This document shows, in pieces, positions 40,915-51,809 of a stretch of DNA of 64,000 bases. The stretch is from Asparagopsis taxiformis (taxonomy: Eukaryota; Rhodophyta; Florideophyceae; Bonnemaisoniales; Bonnemaisoniaceae). The notes under the pieces were generated by a model. The model did no database searches. It saw only the letters and a list, made by a program, of their open reading frames with translations, and was not told the origin of the DNA. Made by a program: the position numbers and the translations under genes. Position 1 is the first letter of the stretch. Each line of letters opens with the position of its first letter. The stretch covers positions 1 through 64,000 of the forward strand of contig JALQPE010001957.1 in assembly GCA_030407315.1 (NCBI GenBank). Reading direction: 5' to 3'.

Positions 40915-43900
40915 CTACTTCTTCCCTCTCTTGGGTTTGCGCGTGCGCGCTCGGCGTGGTTGCCGGTCACCTTCGCGGTGTTGTCTTCGACGGAAGTACC
41001 TTGATGCCCATTCAGGGGGGACGTTCGCGCGTTGCGTCCATGTCGGCTTTCGGTAGCCATACCACTTCACCAGGAACCATTGTTCCCCGTCGTCGTCAGT
41101 GACGTAATCTAGGAGATCATCGATGGGATATTCCTCCTCTGAGGTTGCGCGTTCGGCGTCGCTACTTCCCTCTGGGGTTTCCTTCGTCCCTTCAGGGAGA
41201 GCTACTCGTTCCGAGTTCGGCTGCGTGCCCTGTGGCGCTTTCTCTTGTTCCCCATTGGGGGTGGCTTCCAAAGACCTTACGGGGTTTGCCGTGGCTATCT
41301 TCTTCGCACTTGAGCGAGTGTGTCGACCCGGTTTGGGTTTTGCCAAATGGGCGGGTGCTTGACTTGCTTGGTTCGCTATGCGAAGTTCGGCTCCCGATGG
41401 AGGGTTCGCGTCCCGTTGAGGGGAAGTCGGCGTTTGTATGCGTGCTTTGATTGAGCGTCGCCTGGTCGCGTTTGCGTTGGTCAAATGCCTTGGGGCTGAG
41501 TCTGTGGCGTCGGTGCCTGCCATACTTCGGCGAGTTGCTCGCTTGTGCGACGGGAGAGCCCTGTCAGGGTTGACGTATTGGTCTTGGTCTGCATTGGCAG
41601 AGTTGTCATGGCGTCTTTGTTGACTTCTTCGCAATTGTGTGCGATTGCGGTTGGTAGTTACCGGCTGAGTGGGTGAACGACTTGGGTCGTGTGCGTCGTT
41701 CCCAATTGTGGGTGAGTTACCAAAAGGTGAAAGACTACAAGGTTCATCCCGAGAGGGTGTTGCGAAATTTTTGCTTACGCGCACAGCGTCGGGGGCCCCC
41801 TCCTGAAGGGTGGTTTGTCCCAAACCACTACCTTCAGGTGTTATCCTAATTGTAGGTTGTCGTGGAGACGATGGTTGATCCCTGAAGGGGTATTCCTGAT
41901 TAGGAGTTGGCGGAAGTGATTCGTTTGGCGCGTATTGTTGGCCGTCGCCCGTCGGTTGGCGTGATTGTGTATTTGGCGCGAGGGCATCTGCACCTGATGG
42001 TGACGCTTGTGCGTTAGCGGCATGTAGCCGAGGTGGTAAGGTTGGTTCCTCGGTTGGTCGCGGAGCGAGTGCAACTCTATCGAGACTAACCTTTTCGGTG
42101 ATACCATCGCGGTCGATGTAAACCGTTCGCCGTCCGGCACGGATAACCCTATAGGGACCTTGAGCTATTGGAGTTAGCTTGTTCCGTTCACGGACTTCTG
42201 GATTATCCAGATAAACGTAATCATCGGTAGTGATGAGTCGTTTAGACTTCCGGATTGACCGGTCGAAGTTACGCTTGTAGCGTGCTTGCGCGCTGTGAAG
42301 GCGTTTACCTGCCAGCTCGATGGTATCCGTAATACGGCGTAAGAAGTCTTGCTTCGTGAACGCGTCTGGCGTTGCCCTCCTTTTCACCGAATGGTGTGTC
42401 GCATATGGCGGTGGAGGTCGGCTTAGGATTAGGTCGAAGGGTGTAGTTCCCGTTGTGCGATGCACGTGCGTGTTGTACGCATAGGTTAACGCTGATGCGT
42501 AGACATCCCAGTCGTCCTGGTTATCATTAACGTAATTACGTAGCATGCTCAATAGAGTACGGTTATACCGTTCGACTTGCCCATTTGTCTGGGGATGGTA
42601 AGCCGTCGTGAAGACGTTCTTCGTTCCTAACTGGAGGCAGACGGCCTGGAAGAACTTCGACGCAAATTGCGGACCGTTATCGGATAGTAATGTCCGTGGA
42701 GGACCATACTTAAACACCCAATGTGTACAAAAGGCTACTGCCACATGGTAAGCCGTAATGCTTCGCAGGGGCACCACTTGGGTGAGCTTGGAGAAGCGAC
42801 ATGAAATCACCAGTAGGTGCACGTTACCTTTCTTGGTACGAGGTAGAGGACCGAGGAGGTCAATTGCAACGTCATCCAATGGTGTGGTAGCTGGGAACAG
42901 CTGGAGGGTACTCGCATGTTTGCGCAACCGTAATCGGTTTCTCGCGCACGCTGAACAGCGTTCAACCGTTCCGGTTATGTCCGCAGCCATTGCAGGCCAA
43001 TAATAAGATAGACGCATCGTGTCGTACATGCGATTCTGACCAGGATGTCCTGCCAAGATGCCGTGGTGGCACATCGTCAATAGACGTTGCCGTAAGGCTT
43101 TGGGTACCACAATCTGGGATGACCCGTCCAATTTGGACTTCCTACAAAGGACACCGTCTTCATCTTCGAAGAAGAGAGAGTCAGACTTCTGCGAGGCCAG
43201 GGCCTGTTGACAGAAGTCGTCCGTTCTTTGCTCTTCGAGCCACTCTTGGAGAGTTATCGGGCAGTAGTTTTCCGTTTGCGGATGAGTTGTTAAGACGGGT
43301 GTACCGTTGCGATTAGGCGCCTCCTTGGCGTGGTCTCTTGCTAGAGAAAGGTCGTAGAACCAAACATCTGTGTCGTCATCAAAGGATGTTTCACCTTGCG
43401 GTGCGTGCGTGGCCAACAGAGTTGGTATTTCATCGTCAATAGTGACGGGCGTCTCGCCGTTAGTTTCAACACGCGAAAGGGCGTCTGGTAGTTGGTGAAC
43501 CCGGCCGGGTCGGTAGACTATTTGATAGTCAAATTCCGCAAGTCGGAGGCGCCAACGGCATAGTCTCCCTGAAGGGTCATTGATATTCATGAGCCAACGC
43601 AGCGCGTTATGGTCCGTCCGGACTACAAACTTTGTTTGCTCCAAGTATGGACGTAGGATAGTGACAGCCCATACGACGGCTAGACATTCACGCTCCGTAG
43701 GGGAGTAACCTCTTTCAGGTTTAGTCAAGGTCCGCGACCAATAGCCAATTGGCTTGAGATCGTTCTCTTCCCCTTGCTGCTGAAGCAGAGCGCATCCTAT
43801 TTGGTATGCGGACGCGTCCGTGTCTACGGTGTAGGGTTGACCCAACTTGGGTAGAGCCAGTATCGGCGGCTTGGTCATGACCTCCTTGAGAGCGTTGAAC

Positions 43901-45929
43901 GCGCGGCGTTGGTCCTCGGTAGGAGGTTCTTTCCCGAATTTAGGGAGGCTGTCTTTGGTCAGCATTTCGTTCAAGGGGTGCGCAATTGCGGCATACCCTT
44001 TGATGAATCGTCGAAAGACGCCACAGCTTCCGAGGAAGGATCGCATTTGCGTAGGCGTTTGCGGAAAGATCGCGTCAGCGATAGCCGAAGTGGCGTTCTG
44101 TGCAACAGCTAGCTTTCCTGGCATCACGACATGTCCCAGGTAATCAACCTTCTTTTCGAAGAAATGACACTTTGTCAACTTCAGGGTGACACCTGCTTCC
44201 CGTAGGAGGGAGAGTACTTGGTCCACATGGTGGAGATGTTCGGCCTCGTCCCGAGAGAATACGATCACATCGTCTAAGTAAATCAGACAGGTCTGCCAGC
44301 GAACGCTGCTAAGAATAATGTCGATGGCACGCTGAAACGTTGCCGGAGCATTCTTTAAGCCAAAAGGCAAACGCTTGAAGCGATATGTCCCCAAGTGGGA
44401 GGTGAATGCCGTTTTGTCACGGTCGTCCTGTGCAACAGGTATCTGCCAATAGCCAGAATTACAATCCAATGTGGTGAATATTGAGCATCTCCGAGGGAGT
44501 CAATGCAATCATCCATTCGTGGAAGGGGGTACACATCATTGACAGTGATGTCGTTAAGACCCCTATAGTCGACGCAAAAGCGTAATTTACCATCCTTCTT
44601 CGGGACAAGAACCACTGGGCTAGCCCATTCGGAGGTCGACGGTTCGATCACTCCTTTTTCCAGCATGCTGGTTATTTCCTTACGGGCAATCTCTCGACGA
44701 GCGGGTCCCATCCGGTAGGGTTGTTGCCGTCTAGGCTTGCTTCCTTCGACTATGTCGATTCGGTGTTCCGTAGCGCGGATGTCCCCTAGGGATCCATCCC
44801 ACATAGACTCGTGTCGAGATAGCATGCTAAGGATGCGTTCCCTCAACGGGATTTGACCAAGGTGGTCTAGAGAGACTTCTTGCTTCCAACTTGATGGTTG
44901 TGTGGCCTCGGCCTCTTGCTCCTGATGGAGAGTAGTCACCATAGTGGAGGCCTCTTGGGAGGAAGGGGTAGAACGGCTGAGAGCCATGGGGCGCATTGGC
45001 CGTTCGGGTGCCCGAAGGGCATAGCCTATAATTGTCCCTTTAGGGAGGTACTTGTCGGATGTACCGAAGTTAGTTAATATAGTCAGGAATTCCTGTCGCG
45101 GGATGACTTCCGCAACCCCATTCGGGATAGAGACACGATGTCGGTGAAGGATCCGATCTCTCGGTGAGAGTATACTCAAGCCGCCACCGGCGCATACAAC
45201 AGTAGTTGTTACTTGACTCCGCGGAGGAACATTCACACTTTGTGACAATCGAATGCCATGAGGTTGGCGGTCTAAGTTAATCCCATTAGAGGGTCGCGAG
45301 GCATCCACGTAGCACGAAAGGGTGGGGGATGTTTTACGCGTAGGCGACATCACTAGGATAGCTATCGACCCGCCGTCGTGAATATCAATTCGTTGGGCCC
45401 GGCACCTAATTGCGTCTACGTGGGTATTCATTGCCCCAGTTCCCAAGATGAGGGGTACGGCCAACTTAGGCGCGACGAAGAATTCTTCCTCAAAGGACTT
45501 GTGGCCTAACTGTAAGGACAGTATTATCTTGCCTTTTATCCGAAGAGGATTGCCGTTAGCATCGGCTAGTTGCGGAACCTTCCCCGTAGGGACTTGGAAT
45601 TGTTCCCAATTTTGGGGTAAGCTCCTTTCATGGATGACCGATGGTCCGGACCCGGTGTCCATCACCATACGCATGGGCGTGAGAATTGACGGATCGAGTC
45701 CGATGGAACCCATTACTACGTAATGGGCGGCCTTAAGCAGGCATGAGGCTTTCGGCCTAGGTGTTCGAGTCCCTGTGGGGGAACCCGAGTGGGTTGGTGT
45801 CTGGGAAAGACTTTGGTCCCTAGAGGGAGTTGCAGCCTTTTCCTGCGGAGGTGGTTGTGGTGAGATGTCCACCGAGTAGCGTAATCGCTCCACCTCCTGA
45901 CGGGAGTGCGACACCTCACTCCCCGTCAT
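40915..45929 (-). pseudogene. pol: Chromovirus Pol, one-base frameshift in RT
   Basis: Starts at the ATG at 45929 and encodes protease (MVMDTGSGPSV), then RT from LEKGVIEPSTSEWASPVVLV and FCVDYRGLN. Near 44478 the frame breaks: the minus strand reads CAATATTCACC where restoring one T would keep the frame. The next frame, open from 44469 for 1184 codons, contains DCNSGYWQIP, the catalytic YLDD (64-67), RNase H (D216, E261, D286), the integrase zinc finger (H468/H475, C505/C508), the core triad about D536, D597, E633, and a C-terminal chromodomain (about 1113-1165) with FLVKWYGYRKPTW and an acidic DDDGE loop. The chromodomain places it among chromoviruses. All catalytic residues are present, so the single indel is the only visible lesion and could be a sequencing error. 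Confidence 0.92.
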
Positions 45930-45931
45930 TA
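45927..45931 (-). promoter_or_regulatory. TAATG stop-start overlap between gag and pol
   Basis: The gag stop TAA shares its last A with the pol ATG. Such overlaps allow termination-reinitiation, and would make Pol as a separate product instead of a Gag-Pol fusion. Confidence 0.6.
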
Positions 45932-46426
45932 GTTTTCCGACGACGTGTCGGAGTCGTCGGAGGTTTCCAAGGCGTCGGCAACGTCTTGAGCCGTTACGGA
46001 AGATCCGTTACGTTCTAAAACGTCTCGCCTCAGAGGGCCCAATTTGGGATGATTTTCGTCATCGGCGAACGCAACCATGCGTGTTGGAGGGTTTGACCGT
46101 TGGAGCACGGCTTTAGGGTAATCCCTTTTTCGGTTGAACCGATTGGACTGGCGCTGTTGGCGGCGCATAACCTGCTCCGGTTCTTGCTGGTAAGCGTAGT
46201 TCGCAAAGGCGAAGTAAGTTCCCACTGAGGGTGGTAGGTAAGGGCAAGTGTATAACACGTGCCCCGGTTGGCGACAGCCAGAGCATCTCCAAGTAACAGC
46301 CCCTTCGGGGATCATACTCTCAGCGAGTTTAAGATGTTCTCCCGTTAGGGTAGGGGCCTGCATTGGCGCGCCCATTGGGTTCCCAGAAGGGATAGGTAAG
46401 GTCGGCGGTGGGGTCCGCGGTATCAC
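45929..46426 (-). CDS. gag: Chromovirus Gag, nucleocapsid part
   Basis: About 165 codons in a frame different from the capsid part, with a classical zinc knuckle CSGCRQPGHVLYTC (CX2CX4HX4C), a basic Arg/Asn/Gln-rich stretch and an acidic Ser/Asp tail. No ATG opens it (the first codon after the junction is GTG), so it must be a continuation of Gag. Its stop codon TAA overlaps the pol start as TAATG (45931-45927). Confidence 0.8.
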   Translation of the reverse strand: MIPRTPPPTLPIPSGNPMGAPMQAPTLTGEHLKLAESMIPEGAVTWRCSGCRQPGHVLYTCPYLPPSVGTYFAFANYAYQQEPEQVMRRQQRQSNRFNRKRDYPKAVLQRSNPPTRMVAFADDENHPKLGPLRRDVLERNGSSVTAQDVADALETSDDSDTSSEN

Positions 46427-47853
46427 GGCCGGTTCCCGGGTAGGGTAGCGAGCAACGCTTTGCGTTTGCGTTCGGCAATTTCCCGGGTAGGGTAAGCCTT
46501 CGGCTTTGCGGGCAGCGAAGCTCTTAGAGAGTCCCCGAGTCCTTGAGCAAGGTTACGGACAGCAAGAAAATCTTCCCCGCCGGAGCGGCCGATTGTCACC
46601 TTGACGGTTTGTTTAACCTCTGGGCGTAGGCCCTTGAGGTAGTAGTTGACCAAGTCTCTTTCCGAGAAGACGTTCGCACACAGGAGAGCAGCGTCCTGCA
46701 GTCTGTCTGCGTATGCAGCTTCATCTTCATCCGGCCCTTGCCGTATACGCGTTACTGCGTCATATGCGTCCGCTAGGACATTGTCCGTTGCGTAGCGAGC
46801 CAGAAGGGCGTTAACGGCTTGAGGCCAAGTGATCTGCTGATGCAGATGGTTGAGAAGCTTGCGCTTTCGCGCCTCAGCGGCGATAAACCGTTGAGGTTCT
46901 CCTTCCAGGAAATACTTGAGTAACTTGGTAGCTTCTCCCTCCGAGACTCCGCATGAATCACATGCATCTTGAAATTCCGCGAGGAACCGGAGGATATCGA
47001 TGGGTTCCGTACCATCGAACGGCGTGAATGACGCGTTGAAATTACGGATCTTCTCCGTTAGCTTATACAAGCTTCTTGATTTACCCATTGGGGTATCAGT
47101 CGTTAGGGACTTGTTCTTGAGTCGGTAGTACCGATAGGAGACCACTAGGTCGAACGCAGGTTCGCGGGCCTTCAAAGGCACTAAGCCTTCCTCAAGAGGT
47201 CCTTCTTCATCATCCCACGAGGGATTTTCCGGTGCAGATCCGGTGATACGAGTGTGCTGTCTCGTGCGAGAGATATTCCCTGTTTGGGATAGTGATTCGG
47301 CGAGGGCGTCGACACGGTCCGACAGGTGTCGGGTTGCTTCTGCGACTTGATCCAATCGGGGATCTTGTTCTTCCTCCCTACCGGATGTAGGGTCAGGGAA
47401 GTCAGCCGGTCGGCTGCGGCGAGCAGGAAACTCCTGTTGTCCTAATGGACTGGCACTAAAGCCGTGAATCGAAAGCTCCTCCAGACGGGTTTCCAAAAGG
47501 GACACGCGCTTAGCGAATTCGGCTTTGACCTGATTCCAGGTTTCCACTAGGAACTCGGCGTCCCGATCTTGGGTGGCTTCTCGGCTGGCGGCCATCAGCT
47601 TTGGCTCGACCAGTTCCATGACGGTTTCGACTGTAGCGTCTACGATTTCCGCCCTGCGGTCTTGAACAGTCTTCTCGACGACGGAGCTGAATTCAGCCTT
47701 GAACTCTTCCAACCGTTCGTTGAAGATTTGGTCGGCTCGGTCTTGCAGGGTGTTAATCACCACGCCTTCTTCGGCGATCAGATCCGAATCGGATAAGTCG
47801 CTGGCAGGCGCTATGTCCTCACTAGAGGGTCCCGCTGTAGGGTTACGAGGCAT
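46423..47853 (-). CDS. gag: Chromovirus Gag, capsid part (476 aa)
   Basis: From the ATG at 47853, 77 bp after the LTR. Residues 25-150 are acidic and coiled-coil-like. About 270-430 matches a retrotransposon gag capsid domain (FNASFTPFDGTEPIDILRFL, YFLEGEPQRF, RIRQGPDEDEAAYADRL, YYLKGLRPEVKQTV). The frame ends at 46423 (LLATLPGNRP). The nucleocapsid continues in another frame from about 46426, so Gag is either frameshifted by mutation or made by recoding. Confidence 0.9.
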   Translation of the reverse strand: MPRNPTAGPSSEDIAPASDLSDSDLIAEEGVVINTLQDRADQIFNERLEEFKAEFSSVVEKTVQDRRAEIVDATVETVMELVEPKLMAASREATQDRDAEFLVETWNQVKAEFAKRVSLLETRLEELSIHGFSASPLGQQEFPARRSRPADFPDPTSGREEEQDPRLDQVAEATRHLSDRVDALAESLSQTGNISRTRQHTRITGSAPENPSWDDEEGPLEEGLVPLKAREPAFDLVVSYRYYRLKNKSLTTDTPMGKSRSLYKLTEKIRNFNASFTPFDGTEPIDILRFLAEFQDACDSCGVSEGEATKLLKYFLEGEPQRFIAAEARKRKLLNHLHQQITWPQAVNALLARYATDNVLADAYDAVTRIRQGPDEDEAAYADRLQDAALLCANVFSERDLVNYYLKGLRPEVKQTVKVTIGRSGGEDFLAVRNLAQGLGDSLRASLPAKPKAYPTREIAERKRKALLATLPGNRP

Positions 47854-47911
47854 CGTGAAGATGATTGTGAAGGAAAATTTCTCTCAAAGAGACTTACCCG
47901 AGGGTACAAGG

Positions 47912-47929
47912 TTCTAGGTCGAGAGACCA
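47912..47929 (-). other. Putative primer-binding site of copy B
   Basis: One base inside the 5' LTR the minus strand reads TGGTCTCTCGACCTAGAA. It begins with the TGG complementary to a tRNA CCA end. The tRNA was not identified. Confidence 0.55.
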
Positions 47930-47930
47930 A

Positions 47931-48613
47931 TGTAGCAGGTAGAAAATCCGCTAGAGCGGCAAACCACCCGACAGGTGTCCCGAGCCTCGGTAGAGGAAGT
48001 GGTAGAGCAGATGAACCTTATAGGTACCCGGCGGGTAGTCTCGTGAGAGAGAAGGGATCGCTACCCGGAGGGGGTTGTGCGATTATAGCGCTCACGCGAG
48101 ATGCGTATTAATGGAGCAAGATGACGTAATCCGTCGAGCTGTTGGCTAACCCTAAGGTTTTCCCGGAGAGGGGTTGAACAATAGGTATGCGAACACTGTT
48201 CCTGTGGGTCGTAATTCCACTTGAGTTTACGTTACTCTAGAAACCGAGCCTACTGGCTATTCCAGTGGCAGTTTTATACTAAGTCTACTGTAAGCTAGGG
48301 TTAGTGGTTAGGAATAAATATCCAGTTAGTGACCAATCAGAACCCAGTTACTGGCGCTCGCCTACCCGCGAGGTCATTGCCAATAGGCTTACATTGTAAT
48401 GTATGGCTGATCAGCCTAAGTTAAAATTTGCCCCTTGTGGGGTCTTGGCCGGGGCCGATAGGCCCGGGTGGGGTTATTAGTCAGCCTTAGCTTGTCCTAA
48501 GTATAGGAAACACGCCAGTTGGCTGGTGCCTTCTGATTGGCACATCCCGTAAGTGGGTACCCAATAGGGAAGCGACACGGCTCGATCAGCGAGGACCGCC
48601 AGGCGGTACGACA
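47931..48613 (-). repeat. Chromovirus copy B 5' LTR (683 bp)
   Basis: About four substitutions from 36156-36838; at three of these it has the copy A base. Followed by GGATG, which matches the flank of copy A and not that of copy B's other LTR. Confidence 0.95.
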
Positions 48614-48618
48614 GGATG
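48614..48618. repeat. Target-site duplication GGATG (right)
   Basis: Second copy of the duplication at 15515-15519. Its ATG is in frame with both halves of the split ORF. Confidence 0.8.
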
Positions 48619-49569
48619 GACTCGACATCACGTAAAGCCGGAAACGTAGACCCTGGAGAAGAGGATGACCTCAACATGTCGACAGCCACCCGTACCTACC
48701 CCCTCCGCAACACCACCCTTATACCCCATGATAAGCCCGCCTGGGTGCGTCTCCCGCTTCATGCTCTTCGTGACGCTTTTGCACTTGCAATACCCACCGA
48801 CGAAGACAATATCTTTGTGCCTCCTTCTAAGCGGAAGCGACTATCTACCGGCACCGATGTACACTCCATCCGAGCTCCCCCTGCCCCTTCCTCGACATCC
48901 AGAAATTCCGCTATCGCTGCAGCAGATACTGGACCCGTTATGTTGGCTACGTCCGCGCTGCGTGCCCTTACAAAATTCTTTAACAACTCTAGAAAGACTT
49001 TGAAACAAGAGCTTCTCAAATCATGTTTCTTTCTTCTTCACCAAGATTTCGACGCCGTTCTTCTCGACAACTCCCCAGATAGTAATCAGGCATCGTTCAT
49101 GACGTTAAATAACTACTTTCCCCTTCATTGCAATGATTCTATTCCTACCACTGCTAGAGCGTACGGGAACAGTGCAGAAGCAAACAAGGTATATGAAGAA
49201 AACGACAGAATCTTCAATACTTTCACGCTCGACTGTCAGGAGCCCATTATTCAGGTTACCTATACAGTTTCCGTCACAGACTCTGTGGCCGACTCCTCTC
49301 CGTCTCGTTCCTCACAGCTAGGAAAATCTCTGGTCAAATTCTCCTTCCTCACCACTGCCATGGTATTGCTCACCAGTTTCTGCCAATGCACTCAACGCCA
49401 TCTTCTATGCCACAACACGGAAGCTATTCTTGCATCCTACAAGATAGCTATATGCTTAAAATCACTATTCTGCACAATGATAGACTCAGATGAATATGGT
49501 AGAGATGGATTCCCGCTTGCTGGAAGTCACGGATGCCTTGACCTCCCGCCGACACTGCACCAGTTCTAA
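48619..49569 (+). CDS. 3' half of the split host ORF (unknown protein)
   Basis: Continues the frame of 14998-15519 across the insertion to a stop at 49569 (316 codons). Begins DSTSRKAGNVDPGEEDDLN, with later a basic PPSKRKRL patch (possible NLS), a helical stretch (ALRALTKFFNNSRKTLKQEL), FFLLHQDFDAVLLDN and RAYGNSAEANKVYEENDRIF. No family recognised. The last ~200 codons are repeated in tandem just downstream, which suggests that the original C-terminus is the one at 50352 and that the stop at 49569 was created by the duplication. Confidence 0.5.
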   Translation, partial: DSTSRKAGNVDPGEEDDLNMSTATRTYPLRNTTLIPHDKPAWVRLPLHALRDAFALAIPTDEDNIFVPPSKRKRLSTGTDVHSIRAPPAPSSTSRNSAIAAADTGPVMLATSALRALTKFFNNSRKTLKQELLKSCFFLLHQDFDAVLLDNSPDSNQASFMTLNNYFPLHCNDSIPTTARAYGNSAEANKVYEENDRIFNTFTLDCQEPIIQVTYTVSVTDSVADSSPSRSSQLGKSLVKFSFLTTAMVLLTSFCQCTQRHLLCHNTEAILASYKIAICLKSLFCTMIDSDEYGRDGFPLAGSHGCLDLPPTLHQF

Positions 49570-50352
49570 TCACTACTTCCGCGCTGCGTGGACTCAAAAA
49601 GTTCTTTAACTACTCCAAAAATACTGTGAAACTGGAGCTCCTCAAATCGACCTTCTTTCTTCTCCACCAAGACTTCGGCGCCGCTCTCCTCGAAAATACT
49701 GCAAGCAGAAATCATGGCTCGTTCATGAATGGAAGCAATGAGCTCCCCATTCGCCCCCCCCCCCGATTCCATTCCGACCACAACGAGAGCGTACGGAAAC
49801 AGTGCCGAAGCGCACAAAGTATATGAAGAAAACGACAAAATCTTCAACGCTTTCAAACTAGACTGTGAGGAGCTCATCGTTCAGCTCTATACTGTTTCCG
49901 TCACAGACACAGATGCTGTCTCCTCATCCCCCAGTACCTCAAAGCAGAGAAAATCGGTGATAAAATTCTCCTTCCTCACTACCGCCATGATTCTTCTCAG
50001 CAGTCTCACTTAGTAAAATCAACGTCACATTCTCTGTTACAGCACGGAAAGTATTCTCGCCGCTTACAAAACTGCTCTATGTTTGAAGTCCCTCTTCTGC
50101 GCAATGCTCAATGCAAAAGATTATGCAAAAGATGGCTTTCCACGTGCTGTACATCACGGCTGCCTCGACCTTTGCGACTACATCCCAGGTTGCGAGCTAC
50201 TCTCCAGTTTGATTCGGAAGAAGAGGAATGTATCTGCCCATGAATATGAGACCATCAAATTTGATGAATCTGACCTTCACTCTACGGCATCTGAGGACCC
50301 CAATCCTTCCTACAACGCCACAGAAGATTTTCAACCTCTCTACGAAGATTAA
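49570..50352 (+). pseudogene. Tandem duplicate of the 3' half, frame-broken
   Basis: Repeats 48947-49550 with a period of 623 bp: ALRGLKKFFNYSKNTVKLEL, FFLLHQDFGAALLEN, RAYGNSAEAHKVYEENDKIF, KFSFLTTAMILL. A run of eleven C near 49755 changes the frame, and another break occurs near 50013. It ends with a longer C-terminus (HGCLDLCDYIPGCELLSSLI and an acidic tail to 50352) that the first copy lacks. Confidence 0.6.
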
Positions 50353-50453
50353 CAGCTTGTAATATCCCTCGTAAAGTGAGTTTCGCACCATACCTATAGC
50401 TAGCTACTTCAAACCCTGCCGTAAACTTTTGTGTTTGTTGTCACCTTCATACG

Positions 50454-51138
50454 TGTCATATCGCCTGGCGGTCCTCTCAATCAGAGCCGTGTCGCTTCCC
50501 TATTGGGTACCCACTTAGGGATGTGTCAATCACAAGGCACCTGCCAACTGGGCATGTTTCCTGTAACTGGGACAAGCACAAGGCTGTAAATACCCTACTC
50601 GGGCTTATCGGCCCCGGCCAAGACCCCACAAGGGACAAATTTTAACTTCATGCTTATCAGCTGTACATTACAATGTAAGCCTAGCTGGCAATAACCTCGC
50701 GGGTAGGCGAGTGCCGTTGACTGGGCTCTGGTTGGTCAACTAACTGGATATTTATTCCCAACCACTAACCCTAACTTACAGTAGAGTTAGTATAAATACG
50801 CCACTGAAATAGCCAGTAGGCTCGGTTTCTAGAGTAACGTAAACTCAAGTGTAATTACGACCCATTGGAACAGTGTTCGCATATCTATTGTTTACCCCTC
50901 TCCGGGAAAACCTTAGGGTTAGCCAACAGCTCGACGGATTACGTCACTCGCTCCATTCATACGCACCTCGCGTGAGCACTACGATCGCACGACCCCCTCC
51001 GGGTAGCGATGCCTTCTCTCATACGAGACTACCCGCTGGGTACACTATAAGGTTCATCTGCTCTACCACTTCCTCTACCGAGGCTCGGGACACCTGTCGG
51101 GTAGTTTTGCCGAAGCAGCGGATGTTTTACCTGCTACA
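50454..51138 (+). repeat. Solo chromovirus LTR, reversed and diverged
   Basis: Reads TGTAGCAGG...ATGACA on the minus strand, the opposite orientation to copies A and B, 685 bp with many substitutions. No internal sequence on either side, so it is a solo LTR. Flanks ATACG and ATAGT share only three bases, as expected for an old insertion. Confidence 0.85.
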
Positions 51139-51809
51139 ATAGTGACCTCTCGAAGAAGGCAGTGCTACGACATAATTATTCCGTGGCATGAGTTGGCGTC
51201 CTGCCAGAAATGAAGTTGGTGACGATCTAGTCAGTTGATTTACAGTAAGAAAGAATGAAATTCATTACAGGAGGAAAACTGGTCTGAATGTGCGTGCATG
51301 TGCAAAAATTGCACTAAATTTAGTTGGGACTGGCCCTCTGACGACGGACACGCTAGTGAAAAGTTTTATTATCAATTGGTGATTGGTCGATCGACCTCCC
51401 CACAGGTTGGAATATTCATGAGAAAGAAAATGGCGATATTATAACCGCAAAAGTGTCATATTTTACCGTGGAATGTGCGCGCTAGCGATGGAACACCATA
51501 CGTCTGATGACGAGCCTGGGAACTCAACCACGTATCAGACCTAACGGTAGCGCGAGCCACATTATGTGATGTGGTGACGCTACAAACCGATCAGATATCA
51601 GCACTGGCCCTAATCAGATCTCATTGACAACCGTCGCTGTTTCGCGTTGATCAGCGTACAATGGATCAAAAACGTCATGTGACAGGTCCGGAACGCGACA
51701 ATCAACATCTGCGAGCGAATACGACATAATTTGAACAGAATAAACTACACGCAGTCCACCCTAATCGCTTCCACGTAACCCATTCCTTCGATCCCCATCA
51801 CTACTTCCA
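51139..51809. other. Intergenic / promoter region of the next gene
   Basis: No ORF. CAATGGCG-type start context at 51808. A GAATAAAC motif lies near 51737, but I see no clear TATA box. Confidence 0.4.

Larger units (their letters stand above)
36156..48613 (-). mobile_element. Ty3/gypsy chromovirus copy B with antisense ORF
   Basis: In sense direction (minus): 5' LTR (48613-47931), PBS, gag (47853-45929), pol with protease, RT, RNase H, integrase and chromodomain (45929-40915), then a large ORF on the opposite strand (37340-40606), PPT and 3' LTR (36838-36156). The LTRs differ at only about four positions, far fewer than either differs from copy A. The left flank is CTGCT and the right flank GGATG, so the element lacks its own TSD and must have recombined after insertion. 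Damage is slight: a one-base deletion in RT and a frame change in the gag tail. Confidence 0.93.

Noticed and set aside
44355..44469. Programmed frameshift in chromovirus RT
   Set aside because: The break lies inside the RT palm domain, where recoding would make no sense; a one-base deletion explains it.
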